A stretch of 64,000 nt of DNA. It comes from Natrialba asiatica DSM 12278. Lineage in GTDB: Archaea > Halobacteriota > Halobacteria > Halobacteriales > Natrialbaceae. How positions within the stretch are numbered: position 1 is the stretch's first letter; every line of letters starts with the position of its first letter. This document shows, in pieces, positions 8,251 through 17,650 of the stretch. The stretch spans positions 1 through 64,000 of the forward strand of contig NZ_AOIO01000011.1 of NCBI RefSeq assembly GCF_000337555.1. Direction: 5' to 3'. The notes under the pieces are model-generated. The model saw only the letters and a list, made by a program, of their open reading frames with translations. It ran no database searches and was not told where the DNA came from. The translations under genes and the position numbers were made by a program.

Positions 8251-8567
8251 TGGCGCTCTCCGCAGAGGTACTCGGAATGCTCGCGTTCACGCTGCTTGCG
8301 TTCTGGGGCGTCTCCCTCTGGGCGCTTACCCGTACGCTCCGCCAGGAAAGCCGCAAAGTTGACATTCTCACCCATCAGGATCGGATGGACACCTACTCGC
8401 CGGAAGCACTTGCCGAACTCCGAGAGTGGATCGAGGACCATCCCAACGACCCGCTCGCCGACCGGGCCCGTTCCCAGTACAACGAGTGCGTCGACGTCGT
8501 TACCCAAACCGATCGACACTTCTACGACTGGTCGGACGCGGACATCAACCGGCTCGAACGTCTCTGA
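8250..8567 (+). CDS. Single-helix NSS partner protein (MetS-like)
   Basis: A 105-residue protein whose ATG shares one base with the upstream TAA. One hydrophobic helix (about residues 5-25, EVLGMLAFTLLAFWGVSLWA) is followed by a charged cytoplasmic tail of about 80 residues. Position and topology fit the MetS-type small subunit needed by some two-component NSS transporters. Known MetS proteins are about 60 residues, so the tail here is long. Assignment rests on context plus topology. Confidence 0.7.
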   Translation: MALSAEVLGMLAFTLLAFWGVSLWALTRTLRQESRKVDILTHQDRMDTYSPEALAELREWIEDHPNDPLADRARSQYNECVDVVTQTDRHFYDWSDADINRLERL

Positions 8568-8700
8568 TATAGTCTGCCGTACCGATTTTCCGGCGAACCC
8601 GTGACCCGTCCTGCGGGCGCGCCGGAACTGACTTCCAGCAGTCCGTTTGAACGGTTTGCCGAACCATCCGTTTTTACCCCCTGGCATCGTACGTCGTTCC

Positions 8701-9201
8701 GTGACAGTACGGGTCCCAGAGGGTGACGATCACGACCACGGATACCGAGACGACGGTGAACTCGCGATCCGGCCCGCCGAACGGGCGGACCTCCTGGCCG
8801 TCGTCCGCATCGAAAACGAGTCGTTCCCCCAACCCTGGCCGTACGAGGCCTTCGACCGCTTCCTCGGCGACCCCGGCTTTCTCGTCGCCGTCACGAACGG
8901 CGACGTCGCGGGCTACGTCGTCGCCGACGTGTCTCCCTCGTTCGGCCGCCAGCTCGGCCACATCAAGGACGTTGCCGTCCATCCGGACCGCCGTGAAATG
9001 GGCGTCGGCTCCGCACTTCTCTCGCGATCGGTTGCCGTCCTCACTGCCCACGGCGCAGATTCGATCAAACTCGAAGTACGACGCTCGAACGACCGTGCGA
9101 AACGACTCTACCGCCAGTTCGGGTTCGAACCGATCCGGCGGATCCCCGGCTACTACGGCAACGACGAAGACGCGATCGTGATGGTCCGACAGCTCGAGTG
9201 A
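8701..9201 (+). CDS. rimI: Ribosomal-protein-alanine N-acetyltransferase RimI
   Basis: A GNAT-fold acetyltransferase of about 166 residues from the GTG at 8701; an ATG 54 bases upstream would add a non-conserved extension. The core reads IRPAERADLLAVVRIENESF, then VAGYVVADVSPSFGRQLGHI. The acetyl-CoA loop is VHPDRREMGVGSALLSRSVA, and the C-terminal SIKLEVRRSNDRAKRLYRQF plus YYGNDEDAIVM is typical of RimI. It acetylates protein N-termini using acetyl-CoA; archaeal RimI homologues resemble Ard1/Naa10 with broad specificity. Confidence 0.88.
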   Translation: MTVRVPEGDDHDHGYRDDGELAIRPAERADLLAVVRIENESFPQPWPYEAFDRFLGDPGFLVAVTNGDVAGYVVADVSPSFGRQLGHIKDVAVHPDRREMGVGSALLSRSVAVLTAHGADSIKLEVRRSNDRAKRLYRQFGFEPIRRIPGYYGNDEDAIVMVRQLE

Positions 9202-9302
9202 TAAGCGGCTCGCACGGACCGCGGTCTCATCCCGATGCCGGCACCGATGCCAGCGAGGGGAAGGACGAGGACGTTTTACCGCCCGCGTTCGTACTCCCGC
9301 CC

Positions 9303-9749
9303 ATGGGATACGCCTGCCCGGTCTGTGACGCCGAACAGGCCGACGCGGAACACCTCGCGAACCACCTCGCGATCACCGCATCGCTCGACCGTCCGGATCA
9401 CAAGGAATGGCTCGAGGAACACGCCCCGGACTGGGCCGATCACTCCCCGGCGGAGTTAGGGGAGATCGTCCGCGAACACGCACCCGAGATCGACACCCCC
9501 GAGTTCGAGAGCGCAGGGAGGGGTGGTCACGACGACCACGATCACGGCCGCGACCGTGCCCCCGGCCGCCCCACCGGAATCGACTCCGACCTCGCCGGAC
9601 AGCGCCGTCAGCCAAGCCGTGGCTCGATGACGGCCGAGGCCGAACGCGCGCTGCAGGAAGCACAGGAAATGACCCAGCAAATGCTCGCAGATGCGGCCGA
9701 CGACGCGGACGCAGCGGACCCGGACGACGACGAAGCGACGGACGACTAA
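9303..9749 (+). CDS. DUF5810-like zinc-finger protein
   Basis: 148 residues from ATG at 9303. The N-terminus MGYACPVCDAEQADAEHLAN has a CxxC pair and two histidines (HLANHLAI), giving a C2H2-like zinc site. The middle is a conserved helical segment (DHKEWLEEHAPDWADH) and the tail is acidic and disordered with His-Asp repeats. It matches a haloarchaeal family I remember as DUF5810. An upstream ATG (9198) inside the RimI gene gives a non-conserved leader and was not used. The DUF5809 gene follows, and the pair tends to stay together. Function unknown. Confidence 0.8.
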   Translation: MGYACPVCDAEQADAEHLANHLAITASLDRPDHKEWLEEHAPDWADHSPAELGEIVREHAPEIDTPEFESAGRGGHDDHDHGRDRAPGRPTGIDSDLAGQRRQPSRGSMTAEAERALQEAQEMTQQMLADAADDADAADPDDDEATDD

Positions 9750-9801
9750 CGGCTCCCGCGAACACGCAATTGGTAACTGGCCGCCCCGCGCATACCGAGA
9801 C

Positions 9802-10224
9802 ATGCACACTGTTGGGACGGTTACGCCGGCGTCGATCGAGGAGGCACGCGAACGCTACGATGAACTCGGCCCAGCGGCGCAGACGGTCGTCCGCGAGGTC
9901 GCAAAGGCCATGTCGTTCGATCGCGAGGAGTACGACGAGCGCGTCACCAGCGCCGTCGTCGAAACCGCCCGCGACGCCCTGTTTGCAAGTCGACTCGAAA
10001 TCTCGGTCGGCACCAGCGACGAGTTCAGCGAGTGGCGCGACGGCTACGACGGCGAGGTGACGGTGGTCGGGAACGAGAACGTCGAGAACGTCGTCTGGCA
10101 CGCCGGGCCGGCCGACGAGGCGGTCGCGGCAACCTTCCAGAACGAGGAGGAGGCGGCCGTCGGAACGGTGCGCCGACAGGCGTTCGGGCGGTTGTATCGC
10201 GACTACTTCGAGGCCGCCGACTAG
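9802..10224 (+). CDS. DUF5809-like haloarchaeal protein
   Basis: 140 residues from ATG at 9802. A soluble helical acidic protein (MHTVGTVTPASIEEARERYD, REVAKAMSFDREEYDERVT) with a strand-rich C-terminal half around VVGNENVENVVWHAGPADEA. No catalytic motif is seen. It resembles a haloarchaea-only family I remember as DUF5809 and sits 52 bases after the DUF5810 gene on the same strand, a likely co-transcribed pair. It ends 19 bases before the convergent NUDIX gene. Confidence 0.78.
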   Translation: MHTVGTVTPASIEEARERYDELGPAAQTVVREVAKAMSFDREEYDERVTSAVVETARDALFASRLEISVGTSDEFSEWRDGYDGEVTVVGNENVENVVWHAGPADEAVAATFQNEEEAAVGTVRRQAFGRLYRDYFEAAD

Positions 10225-10243
10225 CTGTGCGTCGGCGTTGCTG

Positions 10244-10741
10244 TCACGGTCGAGTCACATACGGTCGAAGCACCTCGCCGTCGTGGAGGTTGTCGGGGAG
10301 CGCGTCGAACCATCGTGCGGCTCTGATCTCGTCGGGAGAGACGCCGAGAGATTCCGCGTCTGCGATCGGTCCGTCGGCGGTGGCCGCAAAGACGACGTAT
10401 GCTGCTCGGAAGGAGTCGCCGGTGGCACTCGAACGGTACGTCTGCTCCAAGACGACCAGCGGATCGCGTATCGTCGCACGCAGTCCCGTCTCCTCGCGAA
10501 TTTCGCGCCGAGCGGCGTCACGCAGTCGTTCGCCGGGTTCGACCGCGCCGCCGGGGAGCACCCAGCCGTCGGCCCAGCGATTTTTGACGAGCGCGATCCG
10601 CCCGTCGCTATCACGAACGCGTGCGGCGGCGGTGAGCGCCGTTCCGTCGACGCCCCACTCGCGGAACGATTCGAAGGCCGTTCCGGAGAGGTGGAGCGTT
10701 TGCTCCTCGCGGGCCACATCGGTGAACTCGTCGTCGAGCAC
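10244..10741 (-). CDS. NUDIX hydrolase
   Basis: A 165-residue NUDIX protein. The Nudix box is complete: GGAVEPGERLRDAARREIRE followed by ETGL (G-x5-E-x7-REUxEExGU). The N-terminus resembles other haloarchaeal NUDIX proteins that begin with a short helical extension before VRDSDGRIALVKNRWADGWV. Members cleave nucleoside-diphosphate-linked compounds; the substrate is not deducible. It is divergent from a second NUDIX gene at 10834, with 92 bases between them that must hold both promoters. Confidence 0.88.
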   Translation of the reverse strand: MLDDEFTDVAREEQTLHLSGTAFESFREWGVDGTALTAAARVRDSDGRIALVKNRWADGWVLPGGAVEPGERLRDAARREIREETGLRATIRDPLVVLEQTYRSSATGDSFRAAYVVFAATADGPIADAESLGVSPDEIRAARWFDALPDNLHDGEVLRPYVTRP

Positions 10742-10833
10742 GCCCGACTAAGCGCGCGCATTCGACAAATATATTCGGTGGTCGTCTCGTTCGAACAGTA
10801 CCTATTACGTCTTCGAGCGTCCACACTCCGACG

Positions 10834-11457
10834 ATGACTGCCGACGAGTGGAGCGTTCTCGAGGAAGTGATCGAGTACGAGACGCCGTGGTACGACGGCG
10901 GCTACGACCTGCTCGAACAACCGGACGGCACGGAAAAACGCTACTACTGGGCCGACCTGCCGCCGTCGGTCGTCGTCGTCGCGCGCGTCGACGGCCGCGT
11001 GCTCGCGGACGAATCGAACGCCGATGCAGCCGTGCGCGACGGTGACGCGGAAGACTCCGCCGCCACGACCGACGACCACCTGCTGTTCGTCGAACAGTAC
11101 CGTCCGCCCGTCCACGAAACCCACCTCGAACTCCCCGCCGGTATCGTCGAGGACGGCGAATCCTACACGGAAGCCGCGACGCGTGAACTCGAGGAAGAAA
11201 CCGGATTTTGCCCGTCGAGTACGGTCCTCCTGCAGGAGTACGCAGTCGCGACGGGCGTCCTCAGACACGACCGCGGCATCGTCTACGCCGACGGGCTGGT
11301 GCCCGGCGAACGCGAACTCGACAGCAACGAGTTCCTCGAGGTCACGACGGTTCCCGTTGCGGAGGCGCTCGACCGGGCGCGCGAGCGGCCGGCGAACGAT
11401 GCGACGCTGACGGCGTTGTTACTCGCGGCGGAAGACGGGATGCTCGACCTGGGGTGA
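10834..11457 (+). CDS. NUDIX hydrolase, ADP-ribose pyrophosphatase-like
   Basis: A 207-residue protein with the NudF/ADP-ribose pyrophosphatase layout: an N-terminal strand domain (residues 1-55, YDLLEQPDGTEKRYYWADLP), then a Nudix box near residues 100-122 (AGIVEDGESYTEAATRELEE plus ETGF). The motif VEQYRPPVHETHLELPAG before the box is characteristic of ADP-sugar hydrolases that turn ADP-ribose into AMP and ribose-5-phosphate. An acidic insert lies at about residues 62-84. It is divergent from the NUDIX gene at 10244. Confidence 0.85.
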   Translation: MTADEWSVLEEVIEYETPWYDGGYDLLEQPDGTEKRYYWADLPPSVVVVARVDGRVLADESNADAAVRDGDAEDSAATTDDHLLFVEQYRPPVHETHLELPAGIVEDGESYTEAATRELEEETGFCPSSTVLLQEYAVATGVLRHDRGIVYADGLVPGERELDSNEFLEVTTVPVAEALDRARERPANDATLTALLLAAEDGMLDLG

Positions 11458-11569
11458 TTGTGGCGGTGCCCCCGGTCTTCTCCCTTTTTGTATCCCCGTA
11501 CCTCCGCGACGTCGCAGACGCCGCACCCGACCCGTGGCCTTATTCTTCCGGCGTTCCAACGCGGGAGTG

Positions 11570-11998
11570 ATGGATGGCGAAATCTCTCCGGACGAGGTCA
11601 ACGATCTCCTGAACACGGATACCGATGATACCGGTGCGAACGAGGCGAACGCGGATGCGGACTCCGATGCCGTCGTTCGAGTCGTCGATATCCGCGACGA
11701 ACGCAGTTTCGCCCACAGCCGCATTCCCGGCAGCGAAAACATTCCCTTTCAGGAACTGACCGGGCGCGTCGACGAACTCGAGGACGCGGATCGGATCGTC
11801 ACCGTCTGTCCGCACGGGAAGGCGAGCGTGCAGGCGGCCCAACTCCTCGGATCGTACGAGGGGACGGCGGATGCGCGAATCGAGAGTATGGCCGGCGGCC
11901 TCGAAAAATACGGACTCAAGTACGGCCTCGCCGCCGGCGACCGAGAGTCCGATGGGGCCGACGAGCCGGCCAGTACGAACGCCGAATCCCCGTTCTAG
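11570..11998 (+). CDS. Rhodanese-like sulfurtransferase domain protein
   Basis: 142 residues from ATG at 11570. A single rhodanese domain with an acidic loop insert (about residues 18-35): VVRVVDIRDERSFAHSRIPG, then GSENIPFQELTGRVDEL. The active-site loop VCPHGKAS contains the persulfide-carrying Cys80. Likely roles are sulfur transfer or redox signalling, but no partner gene is adjacent. An ATG 36 bases upstream would add a non-conserved leader. Confidence 0.87.
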   Translation: MDGEISPDEVNDLLNTDTDDTGANEANADADSDAVVRVVDIRDERSFAHSRIPGSENIPFQELTGRVDELEDADRIVTVCPHGKASVQAAQLLGSYEGTADARIESMAGGLEKYGLKYGLAAGDRESDGADEPASTNAESPF

Positions 11999-12243
11999 CG
12001 TTGCTATCCTGCCCCCGCTCGATACGCTCTTCAAGGCGGACGCGTGTCGCCATCCCTCTCGGCGATTCGCTCGTTCGGTACCATCGGTGACGCGTTTTGG
12101 CGGTGAGGACAATTTCAGCCGGTGGCGACGCTATTCAGACCGTTGGCACTCCGGAAACTCGAAACAAAACCGACAGTGAAGTTGACGGCTCGATACAGCG
12201 GGTCGCGAGTTCGGAAGTCGTCTCAGAGCATCGCGGGCATCAG

Positions 12244-12537
12244 TTAGGCGACGTTGAAGCCGCGGTCCCGAAGGAATTCCTCGATGCGTCCGGTGTGGTT
12301 GCCCTGGAGTTCGATGTGACCGTCCTCGACGGTCCCTCCGCAGGCAAACTTGGACTTGAGATCCGACGAGAGACTGTCTAGGTCGACATCCTTCGGATCG
12401 AATCCTTCGACGATCGTTACCTCCTTACCGTATCTGCGCTCGTCAATGCGGATGGTGAGTTGCTGTTGTCCCTTGGCCACGTCCTCGCAGACGCAGAGTT
12501 CCTCGGGCAGCCCGCACGTCGAGCAGACTTCCGACAT
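12244..12537 (-). CDS. Translation initiation factor aIF1 (SUI1/eIF1)
   Basis: A 97-residue SUI1-domain protein. The N-terminus [15 protein letters not shown] gives a CxxC...CxC zinc ribbon, typical of the archaeal form. The core has [20 protein letters not shown] and [20 protein letters not shown], with [16 protein letters not shown] at the end. It binds the 30S subunit near the P site and guards start-codon selection. It stands alone, 133 bases from the next gene downstream. Confidence 0.94.
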   Translation of the reverse strand: MSEVCSTCGLPEELCVCEDVAKGQQQLTIRIDERRYGKEVTIVEGFDPKDVDLDSLSSDLKSKFACGGTVEDGHIELQGNHTGRIEEFLRDRGFNVA

Positions 12538-12670
12538 TACGTTCCCTGCTACGAAATGGCCATATTAAACACTATCGGGACCTACATGCTGTCGCGTGGT
12601 TCTTTTTCAGTGATCCACCGATCCGATGGTCCGACGGGCCGGTTCGAACCGACTGCCGGCGCGATTCGGA

Positions 12671-15148
12671 CTACGGGCGGTCCGCGTTGGAGGCCGCATC
12701 CGAGTTCGGGCCCACGAACGGCAATCGCTCGCGCGCGAGTTCATCGACGAACTCGATGGCGGTCGCGGCGTCGTCGGGGGTGACGCCGGTCCCGTAGATG
12801 GCCTGCTCGTAGCACGCGAGGACGTGTTCGACTCGTGGATCGGTCGGGTCGGGTGTGGGTGGTGACTGAGAGTGTGACCGTGCTTGTGGGTCTGACCGGA
12901 AATCCGAACGCGACTGCGGATCTCCCTGTGACCGGGGTTGTGACCCTGACTCTGCTGAGCGGTCCGTCGGTAACGTAGTCGCTGCCTGCGCTCCCAGGGC
13001 ACTCACGTACGCCCGCGGTGACTCGCCGGGACGGCGCGGCCTGAACTCGCGTTCGAAGAGTCGTTCGAGGCGGCGATAGGCGCGTTCGGTGTCTCGGGCG
13101 GGGTCGTCGCGGCGGCGCTGCCAGTACAGTCCGATCGTGCGGTCGTAGAGTTCGCGTCCGCCGGTGCGGTGGACGGCGGCGGCCAACCCGACGATGGTGA
13201 CGGCCGTGAATGCGAGGAACTCGCGCGGGATGGTAATCGCGAGTGGATTGTCGGCGTCGTCCCCGTCGCCGTCCTGCGCGGCCGTCGTACCGGGGTCTGG
13301 ACGGGTCGGATCGGTGGTATTCGTTCCGTTGGGATCGGTGGAGTTGGGCGGATCGTCCGGGTTGGTTGGGTCGGTCTCGTTGTCAGGGGGACCGGGTTCG
13401 GTCGGGTCTGGTGACCGTCCGTCGTCGGAGCCGTCATCGCTGTCGTTGCGGATCGGAACGTCCTCGCTTTCGTCGGTGTCGACGTTCTCGCGACCGTTCT
13501 CGCGGGCTTCTTGGAGTCGGTCTAGGTGCACCTCGTCGCGCTCGCCACTCGGGGTGGGATCGAACGAGACCCAGCCGTGGTCGGGGAAGTAGACTTCGAC
13601 CCAGGCGTGTGCGTCGAGACCGCGGACGACGTGGGTATTGTCATCGACTTGCTGACCGCTCGTATAGCCCGTGACGTATCGGGCGGGGATGTCCTCCGCG
13701 CGAAGCATTTGCGCCATCGTGGTCGCGAAGTAGATACAGTAGCCCTCGTCCATCTCCAGGAGGAACTCCTCGGCGACGTTTCCGTTTGGCTGCTCGATGT
13801 CGAGTGAGTAGCCCTTCGACGAGCGGAGGTACGATTCGATCGTCGCCGCCGTTTCGTACGGATTATCAGCGTCTTCGGTCACCGTGGCGGTTCGGTCGTC
13901 GAACTCCGACGAGGTGCCTTCCGGCAGTTGCAGGTAGTACTCTTCGATCTCGTCGGGGTAGTTCGTCCCCGCTTGCTTGAGTGAAGCGGGATCGCTGTCG
14001 ATGATCGCGCTCTCGACGACGTAGCTGTCGTCCTCGATCAGCGTCGTCGAGGGGTGAATCTGGCCGTGTCGCGTCACTTCGGCGTACTGTGCGGCTCCCT
14101 TGCTGACGGACAGCGGCTGGGGGGCGACCGGCATGACGCCGAGTTCAGTTTCGGCGGTGACGACCTGCCGGGCGACGTCGTACTTGCCGGGCGGGGAGTT
14201 TATCGGTCCGTTGGGCGACTGCAGCTGTCCGCTTCGGACCCACTCGTCGCCGGTAAAGCGATCGTAGACGCCGGTACGCCAGTAGGAGGCCTGCTCGGAC
14301 TCGACGGTGAATCGGACCTCGGGTGAGAGGTCGACCTGGCCGGTAAAGCCGGAGCGCTGGCCGGCGGAGTCGATGGCTCCCTCGAGCGAACTCGGGCCGC
14401 CGCGGTCGAGCGTGACCGGACCGGTTGCGTTTCCGGGAACGAACGTGACGGACAGCGAGAGGACGATGATCAGTGCGAAGAGGACGGCAAGCAGGTCCGC
14501 CTGGGCGATCGAGCCGCCGCGGCGGTCGAGTTCACCGAAGCCGACGGTACCCAGTGCGGCGAGGGTGCCGATAAGGGTGATCGTGAGTTCGGCGTCGCCG
14601 GTGAGGACGAGAAAGCAAAGCGCGAACCCGCCGGGAAGCACGCTCAGGGCGTATCGACCCCGGAGCGCGAGGTACCACGAGAGGAAGACGGGTGCGGGAA
14701 CGAGGCCGAGCGTCAGGGCGCTGGCTTCGACCGTCCGAAGCAGTGAGAGGCCGGTAACGAGCGTGACAACGTCTGCGAGCAGCGACTCCGTTGCCGAGAG
14801 GACGACGCCGACGCCGACGCCGCTGGCCTCGAGATAGTACGCAAACCCGAGGCTGGCTGCCGTCACCGCGGCGATCGTGGCAGTCCGCGGACGGATCAGG
14901 CGGGCGAGGAGCGTCGCGGCGAGCAACATTGTGCCGGCGAGGACGAACAGCGAGTCCGTTCCGCCGACGACTTGCGTCACGTCCCGTAGAACGGAGACGA
15001 TCGACGCGAGTAACACCAGGACGCAACCGAGTGCGAGCATGCGGAACGCGCCGGGGCCGACGGTTTGTCCGGTTTCGCTTCGACCCGTCCTCGTTCCGCC
15101 GAGGGAGATCGTCCGCTCCGTGCGACGAGACTCGGTATCTGTGCTCAT
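12671..15148 (-). CDS. TgpA-like transglutaminase-domain membrane protein
   Basis: An 825-residue membrane protein. Residues about 35-245 hold seven to eight hydrophobic helices (DUF3488/TgpA-type), followed by an external domain and a papain-like transglutaminase core. The catalytic triad is C471 (EGYC), H514 (DAHAW) and D530 (FDPTP). A Pro/Asp/Thr-rich linker (about 570-630) leads to one more helix (about 640-660) and a cytoplasmic tail with an S/Q/R-rich repeat stretch near 735-770. It overlaps the DUF58 gene by four bases (ATGA), and MoxR precedes that. Such triads are often linked to assembly or cross-linking of surface proteins, but no substrate is known here. Confidence 0.9.
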   Translation of the reverse strand: MSTDTESRRTERTISLGGTRTGRSETGQTVGPGAFRMLALGCVLVLLASIVSVLRDVTQVVGGTDSLFVLAGTMLLAATLLARLIRPRTATIAAVTAASLGFAYYLEASGVGVGVVLSATESLLADVVTLVTGLSLLRTVEASALTLGLVPAPVFLSWYLALRGRYALSVLPGGFALCFLVLTGDAELTITLIGTLAALGTVGFGELDRRGGSIAQADLLAVLFALIIVLSLSVTFVPGNATGPVTLDRGGPSSLEGAIDSAGQRSGFTGQVDLSPEVRFTVESEQASYWRTGVYDRFTGDEWVRSGQLQSPNGPINSPPGKYDVARQVVTAETELGVMPVAPQPLSVSKGAAQYAEVTRHGQIHPSTTLIEDDSYVVESAIIDSDPASLKQAGTNYPDEIEEYYLQLPEGTSSEFDDRTATVTEDADNPYETAATIESYLRSSKGYSLDIEQPNGNVAEEFLLEMDEGYCIYFATTMAQMLRAEDIPARYVTGYTSGQQVDDNTHVVRGLDAHAWVEVYFPDHGWVSFDPTPSGERDEVHLDRLQEARENGRENVDTDESEDVPIRNDSDDGSDDGRSPDPTEPGPPDNETDPTNPDDPPNSTDPNGTNTTDPTRPDPGTTAAQDGDGDDADNPLAITIPREFLAFTAVTIVGLAAAVHRTGGRELYDRTIGLYWQRRRDDPARDTERAYRRLERLFEREFRPRRPGESPRAYVSALGAQAATTLPTDRSAESGSQPRSQGDPQSRSDFRSDPQARSHSQSPPTPDPTDPRVEHVLACYEQAIYGTGVTPDDAATAIEFVDELARERLPFVGPNSDAASNADRP

Positions 15149-16332
15149 GTGAGCACCCCTGACCGCTGCGTCTCCGTCTCCGTCTCTCCCCCGCCGTCAC
15201 CAGTTCCTGTAGCCCGCTGTCCGGCGTCCCTGCGGCCGCCGCCGTTAGCGGCCGGTCCCGGCCGCGCGCGCTCGCTAGTGCCTCGCAACCGCTCGAAGGG
15301 GATCTCGTGTCCGGTCTCACCCTCGCCGATGACGACCGAAACTGCCCTCGTTCGCGCTGTAACGCGAATCTCCGCATCGGCCCGGTCGCGATCCGTGAGC
15401 GCCGCCGTCCCCGCACCCGATTCGAGTGCAGCGAGGACGGCGAGCAGCTCGTAGTAGTGTCCGGCGTCGGAGCTCGGGTGAACGACCGTTCCATCCACGA
15501 CGAGGCCGACCCGAATACTCGTCTCGCGAAGCGCCGTCACGATGCTCGCAACCGCCGTCGCGAGTTCGTCTTCCAGTCCCGTCGCACTTTCGGCGGCGAT
15601 CGTAACTGTTTCGAGGCCCGCATCGGCGGCGTACTCCGTGACGACGAGGTCGTCTTCGGGCTGTTTGGCTGCAGCCTTCCAGTGGACGTCGCGCAGCGAG
15701 TCCCCGCGGCGATACTCCCGGAGATGATCGAACTCCTCGCGGTTGCGCCGGGCCGTCGCGTCGGCGAACTCGTGCAATCGCTCGTCCAACGCGCCCTGCA
15801 GCTCGTACACCTGCGGGTAGACCGTTACCGAACTCGTCTCGCCGAACTCGAACCGACGCGTGACGAGTCCGAAGACATCGCGTATCGTTATCGTTGCTGG
15901 CCCGACCGTTCGGTCGCCACGTGACGCAAGCGCCACGTCGTAGGTCACTCGCGTCTCGCCGTCGAGAATCGTTTCCGTCGCCGGGGTGTGCGTGGTCGTC
16001 GATACCGATCCGGCTGCGTGCGTTCTCGCCTCATCCGTTTCGAAAGCGAGCCCCGTTCCGATTTCGTCACGGACGGTCGCCGCCACGTCGCCGGTCGTCT
16101 CGACGGCGAACGCGGCTTCGCGGGTTTCGCCGACGAACCCGTCCTCCATCGGCAGCCGTCTGACCGCGGGACGGTCGAGACGGAGGGTCACGACGAAACC
16201 GGCCAGCAGGATGACGAGCAGCGGCGCGACGATGGCGTTCAGCGACCGCGGGCCGTACTGCCACCCCATCGCAATCGAGAGACAGATGATGGCGAGGACG
16301 GCCCAGCCGCGGCGTGTGAGTGTCACGTGCAT
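15145..16332 (-). CDS. DUF58 domain protein (MoxR-associated)
   Basis: 395 residues. Two N-terminal hydrophobic helices (about 8-26 and 32-50) are followed by a beta-rich segment and the DUF58 core with the hallmark EEFDHLREYRRGDSLRDVHW (about residues 197-216), then a vWA-like fold. The C-terminus is Gly/Thr/Glu-rich and low in complexity. Its stop overlaps the start of the transglutaminase gene, and the MoxR ATPase gene lies 69 bases upstream. This is the usual MoxR / DUF58 / transglutaminase arrangement, in which the ATPase is thought to remodel the DUF58 partner. Confidence 0.9.
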   Translation of the reverse strand: MHVTLTRRGWAVLAIICLSIAMGWQYGPRSLNAIVAPLLVILLAGFVVTLRLDRPAVRRLPMEDGFVGETREAAFAVETTGDVAATVRDEIGTGLAFETDEARTHAAGSVSTTTHTPATETILDGETRVTYDVALASRGDRTVGPATITIRDVFGLVTRRFEFGETSSVTVYPQVYELQGALDERLHEFADATARRNREEFDHLREYRRGDSLRDVHWKAAAKQPEDDLVVTEYAADAGLETVTIAAESATGLEDELATAVASIVTALRETSIRVGLVVDGTVVHPSSDAGHYYELLAVLAALESGAGTAALTDRDRADAEIRVTARTRAVSVVIGEGETGHEIPFERLRGTSERARPGPAANGGGRRDAGQRATGTGDGGGETETETQRSGVLT

Positions 16333-16401
16333 ACGTTCGTTTCGGTTACCGCCGATTCGATCGCGCCCGCGGTCGGTTCGCTCGCAGCCGTGACAGCCGT
16401 C

Positions 16402-17406
16402 TCATCCGTCTCGTTCCTCGACCGGCACCCGTTCGAGCGCGTCCGCGACGATATCACTGCCGTCGCGGGCGCGGTCGTTCGTCTTTACGCGATGACTCAA
16501 TACGACGGGCGCCTCCACCTGTACGTCGTCGGGCGTGACGAACTCGCGGCTGTCGACGACCGCCCGCGCCTGGGATGCCCGGAGGAGCGAAATCGCCCCT
16601 CGCGGACTGACGCCGATGTGTGCGTTCTCGCGCGTATAGCCGACAAGCCGCGTTACGTACTTCCGGACCGGTTTTGCAACCTGCACCTGCGAGACCGCCT
16701 CCCGCGCTCGAACGAGCGTTTTCCGGTCGGTGACGGACTCGAGTTCGTCGATCGGGTGCGTACCGACGGTTCGGCCCAACAGTTCGGCTTCGTCCTCGGG
16801 ACTCGGATAGCCGAGGTGGAGTTTCTTCATGAACCGGTCGAGTTCGGCGAAAGGGAGGTCGTAGGTCCGGTTCGGCTCGATTGCGTTCTGCGTCGCGATG
16901 ACGGTAAACGGCGAGGGAAGCCCGCGCGTCTCGCCGTCGGCGGTGACCTGTTCTTCTTCCATCGCCTCGAGCAGCGCCGACTGGGTTTTCGGCGGCGCGC
17001 GGTTGATCTCGTCGCCGAGGACGATATTGCCGAAGATAGGGCCGGGCTGGAACTCGAACTCGCGGGTCTGTTGGTTGAAGACGTTCACGCCGGTCACGTC
17101 CGTCGGAAGGAGGTCGGGCGTAAACTGAATTCGCCTGAAGGTACAGTCCACCGAGGTCGCAATCGATCGGGCGAGCATCGTCTTGCCGACCCCTGGAACG
17201 TCATCGAGCAGGACGTGTCCGCGGCCGAGCAAGGCCGTAATGACGTGATCGATCACGTCCTCGTGACCGACGATGACGCGCGAAACGTTCTCCGCGATGT
17301 CGGTCCCGATCGTTTCCACCGTCGAGAGCGCCAGCGGCTCAACGGCCGTCTCGTCGGCCGGAGGCGTCTCGAGTACCGTCTCGGATGTCGGGTCAGCGTC
17401 AGTCAT
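16402..17406 (-). CDS. MoxR-family AAA+ ATPase
   Basis: A 334-residue MoxR ATPase. Walker A is VPGVGKTMLARS, Walker B VLGDEINRAPPKTQSALLEA, and sensor motifs follow (FTVIATQNAIEPNRTYDLPF). The C-terminal lid carries GVSPRGAISLLRASQARAVV. I start at ATG 17406; 14 further upstream codons lack conservation. The first gene of an operon with DUF58 and transglutaminase proteins. MoxR ATPases act as chaperones that activate vWA-type partners. Confidence 0.93.
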   Translation of the reverse strand: MTDADPTSETVLETPPADETAVEPLALSTVETIGTDIAENVSRVIVGHEDVIDHVITALLGRGHVLLDDVPGVGKTMLARSIATSVDCTFRRIQFTPDLLPTDVTGVNVFNQQTREFEFQPGPIFGNIVLGDEINRAPPKTQSALLEAMEEEQVTADGETRGLPSPFTVIATQNAIEPNRTYDLPFAELDRFMKKLHLGYPSPEDEAELLGRTVGTHPIDELESVTDRKTLVRAREAVSQVQVAKPVRKYVTRLVGYTRENAHIGVSPRGAISLLRASQARAVVDSREFVTPDDVQVEAPVVLSHRVKTNDRARDGSDIVADALERVPVEERDG

Positions 17407-17650
17407 CGGTCGAAATGAGGGCGAACTCGCGGGGAGATTCGGACACACGGCACCTGCAGACTCATCGTGCTTGTGCGACCTCCGCGCGTCGGAACTATAT
17501 GCTTTGTGTCGAGACGAGTGAGTGTTTCACCTTGCGAGTGGTCTCACCGAGCGCATTGACCCCGAGACGGTAAGCAGACGCACCGCTGTTCGTCGCGTTG
17601 TCACTCAAAAACGAACGGTCGGAGAACGATACTGCCTTCGGATCGCCGAT

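Noticed and set aside
10244-11457. Divergent NUDIX pair as a functional system
   Set aside because: The two proteins differ in type and the arrangement alone gives no evidence of a joint role.
15988-17418. Plus-strand frame of 476 codons opposite MoxR and DUF58
   Set aside because: No motif or start signal; the minus-strand genes carry Walker motifs and the DUF58 signature.
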